Assembly (NCBI GenBank): GCA_029571495.1
Contig: JAKPSO010000584.1
Coordinates: 1-5,438, forward strand
DNA length: 5,438 nucleotides
Direction of reading: 5' to 3'
Source: Pseudomonadota bacterium
GTDB taxonomy: Bacteria; Pseudomonadota; Gammaproteobacteria; Burkholderiales; Casimicrobiaceae
Positions 4,806 to 5,438 of the stretch are shown in pieces. The notes under the pieces are model-generated. The model did no database searches. It saw only the letters and a program-made list of their open reading frames with translations, and was not told the DNA's origin. The translations under genes and the position numbers were made by a program. The stretch's first letter is position 1; every line of letters starts with the position of its first letter.

Positions 4806-5438
4806 CTAGTTCTCCGCCATGCGCATGCGCCGCGCTTCTTCCTCGAAGCGGGCGTCTTCGATCTCGTCCATCACGCTTTCCAAATTCACCGGGCCGGTTT
4901 CGTGGATGAATTTGCCGGTGAGCGGCGCGTCGACGTTCAGCTCGCCACGCACGTAGGCGTCCCAAATCTCGTGGCCGTAGTCGGTCACGAGCAGCTCCGG
5001 CGCGAAACGACCGAAGAAGTTTTTGAGGTTTTGCACGTCGCGCAGCAGCATGCGTTTGGCGTGGTTGTTGCCCGCAGCATCCACCGCTTGCGGCAGATCG
5101 ATGATGACGGGACCATCAGCAGCGAGCAGGATGTTGAACTCGGACAAGTCGCCGTGCACCACCCCTGCACCAAGCATGCGCACGACTTCCTTGATGAGTG
5201 TCGCGTGATGCGACAGCGCGTCGCCGGGTGAAAACACGACGTCATTCAAGCGCGGCGCGGCGTCGCCATGTTCATCCGCGACGAGTTCTATCAAGAGCAC
5301 GCCGTCGCAAAAGTTGTACGGCTTGGGCACGCGAACGCCCGCGCCCGCAAGGCGATACAGCGCATCAACCTCGGCGCTCTGCCACGCCGCCTCCGTCTCT
5401 TTGCGTCCGAAGCGGCTGCCTTTTGCCATCGCGCGGGC
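4806..5438 (-). CDS. RIO-family serine/threonine protein kinase, N-terminally cut by the window edge
   Basis: The frame runs from the right edge to a TAG at 4808-4806. An internal ATG at 5429 gives 207 residues, but the three codons before it (Ala-Arg-Ala) stay in frame, and in bacterial RIO-like kinases ARAMAKGS with a basic/acidic FGRKETE lies internal, so the true start is probably outside. Counting from that Met: GVRVPKPYNFCDGVLLIELV (31-50), the catalytic loop VHGDLSEFNILL (91-102) with D94 and N99, and the metal-binding IIDLPQAVD (109-117) with D111 replacing the DFG aspartate. These are RIO hallmarks; the ATP-loop and lysine fall outside the window. A charged tail EIEDARFEEEARRMRMAEN closes it. 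RIO kinases are atypical kinases or ATPases; archaeal and eukaryotic ones act in ribosome maturation, while the bacterial role is poorly known. It converges on the depolymerase gene with a 5-base gap and no terminator. Confidence 0.93.
   Translation of the reverse strand, partial: ARAMAKGSRFGRKETEAAWQSAEVDALYRLAGAGVRVPKPYNFCDGVLLIELVADEHGDAAPRLNDVVFSPGDALSHHATLIKEVVRMLGAGVVHGDLSEFNILLAADGPVIIDLPQAVDAAGNNHAKRMLLRDVQNLKNFFGRFAPELLVTDYGHEIWDAYVRGELNVDAPLTGKFIHETGPVNLESVMDEIEDARFEEEARRMRMAEN

Noticed and set aside
4806..5429. RIO kinase taken as complete from the ATG at 5429
   Set aside because: The frame continues to the window edge, the preceding codons fit the family pattern, and the ATP-binding loop and lysine would be missing, so the gene is cut by the window rather than naturally short.

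Overview
The window looks like a moderately GC-rich proteobacterial chromosome, most likely a betaproteobacterium (Burkholderiales-like). This is inferred from the bS21 protein, whose termini and arginine-rich core resemble the betaproteobacterial form, and from the neighbourhood plsY / tsaD / rpsU / yqeY. No RNA genes, insertion sequences, CRISPR arrays, phage genes or origin were seen. It reads as ordinary core chromosome.

Layout from left to right: the 3' end of plsY (+, cut by the window edge); tsaD (-), converging on plsY with a 20-base gap; a compact divergent region of 65 bases with a good sigma70-type promoter for rpsU; rpsU (+), followed by an intrinsic terminator; a yqeY/GatB-like gene (+) with a strong Shine-Dalgarno; guaD, guanine deaminase (-), converging on yqeY with a 6-base gap; a divergent region holding an inverted repeat; a PHB-depolymerase/esterase family alpha/beta hydrolase (+) whose start codon is not obvious; and a RIO-type protein kinase (-), converging with a 5-base gap and cut at its N-terminal end by the right window edge.

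The left half is housekeeping: membrane phospholipid synthesis (PlsY), tRNA t6A37 modification (TsaD), the small ribosomal subunit (bS21) and a tRNA-amidotransferase-related protein (YqeY). The right half has three single-gene units with no evident shared pathway: purine catabolism (GuaD), a probable polyester or ester hydrolase, and an atypical kinase. dnaG and rpoD, which commonly follow rpsU(-yqeY), are absent; guaD on the other strand lies there instead.

No convincing new biological system is present. The points most worth a second look are the start of the depolymerase-like gene (no ATG or GTG; TTG or CTG only), a possible competing RNA pairing between the rpsU terminator arm and the yqeY ribosome binding site, and uncertainty over the tsaD start.
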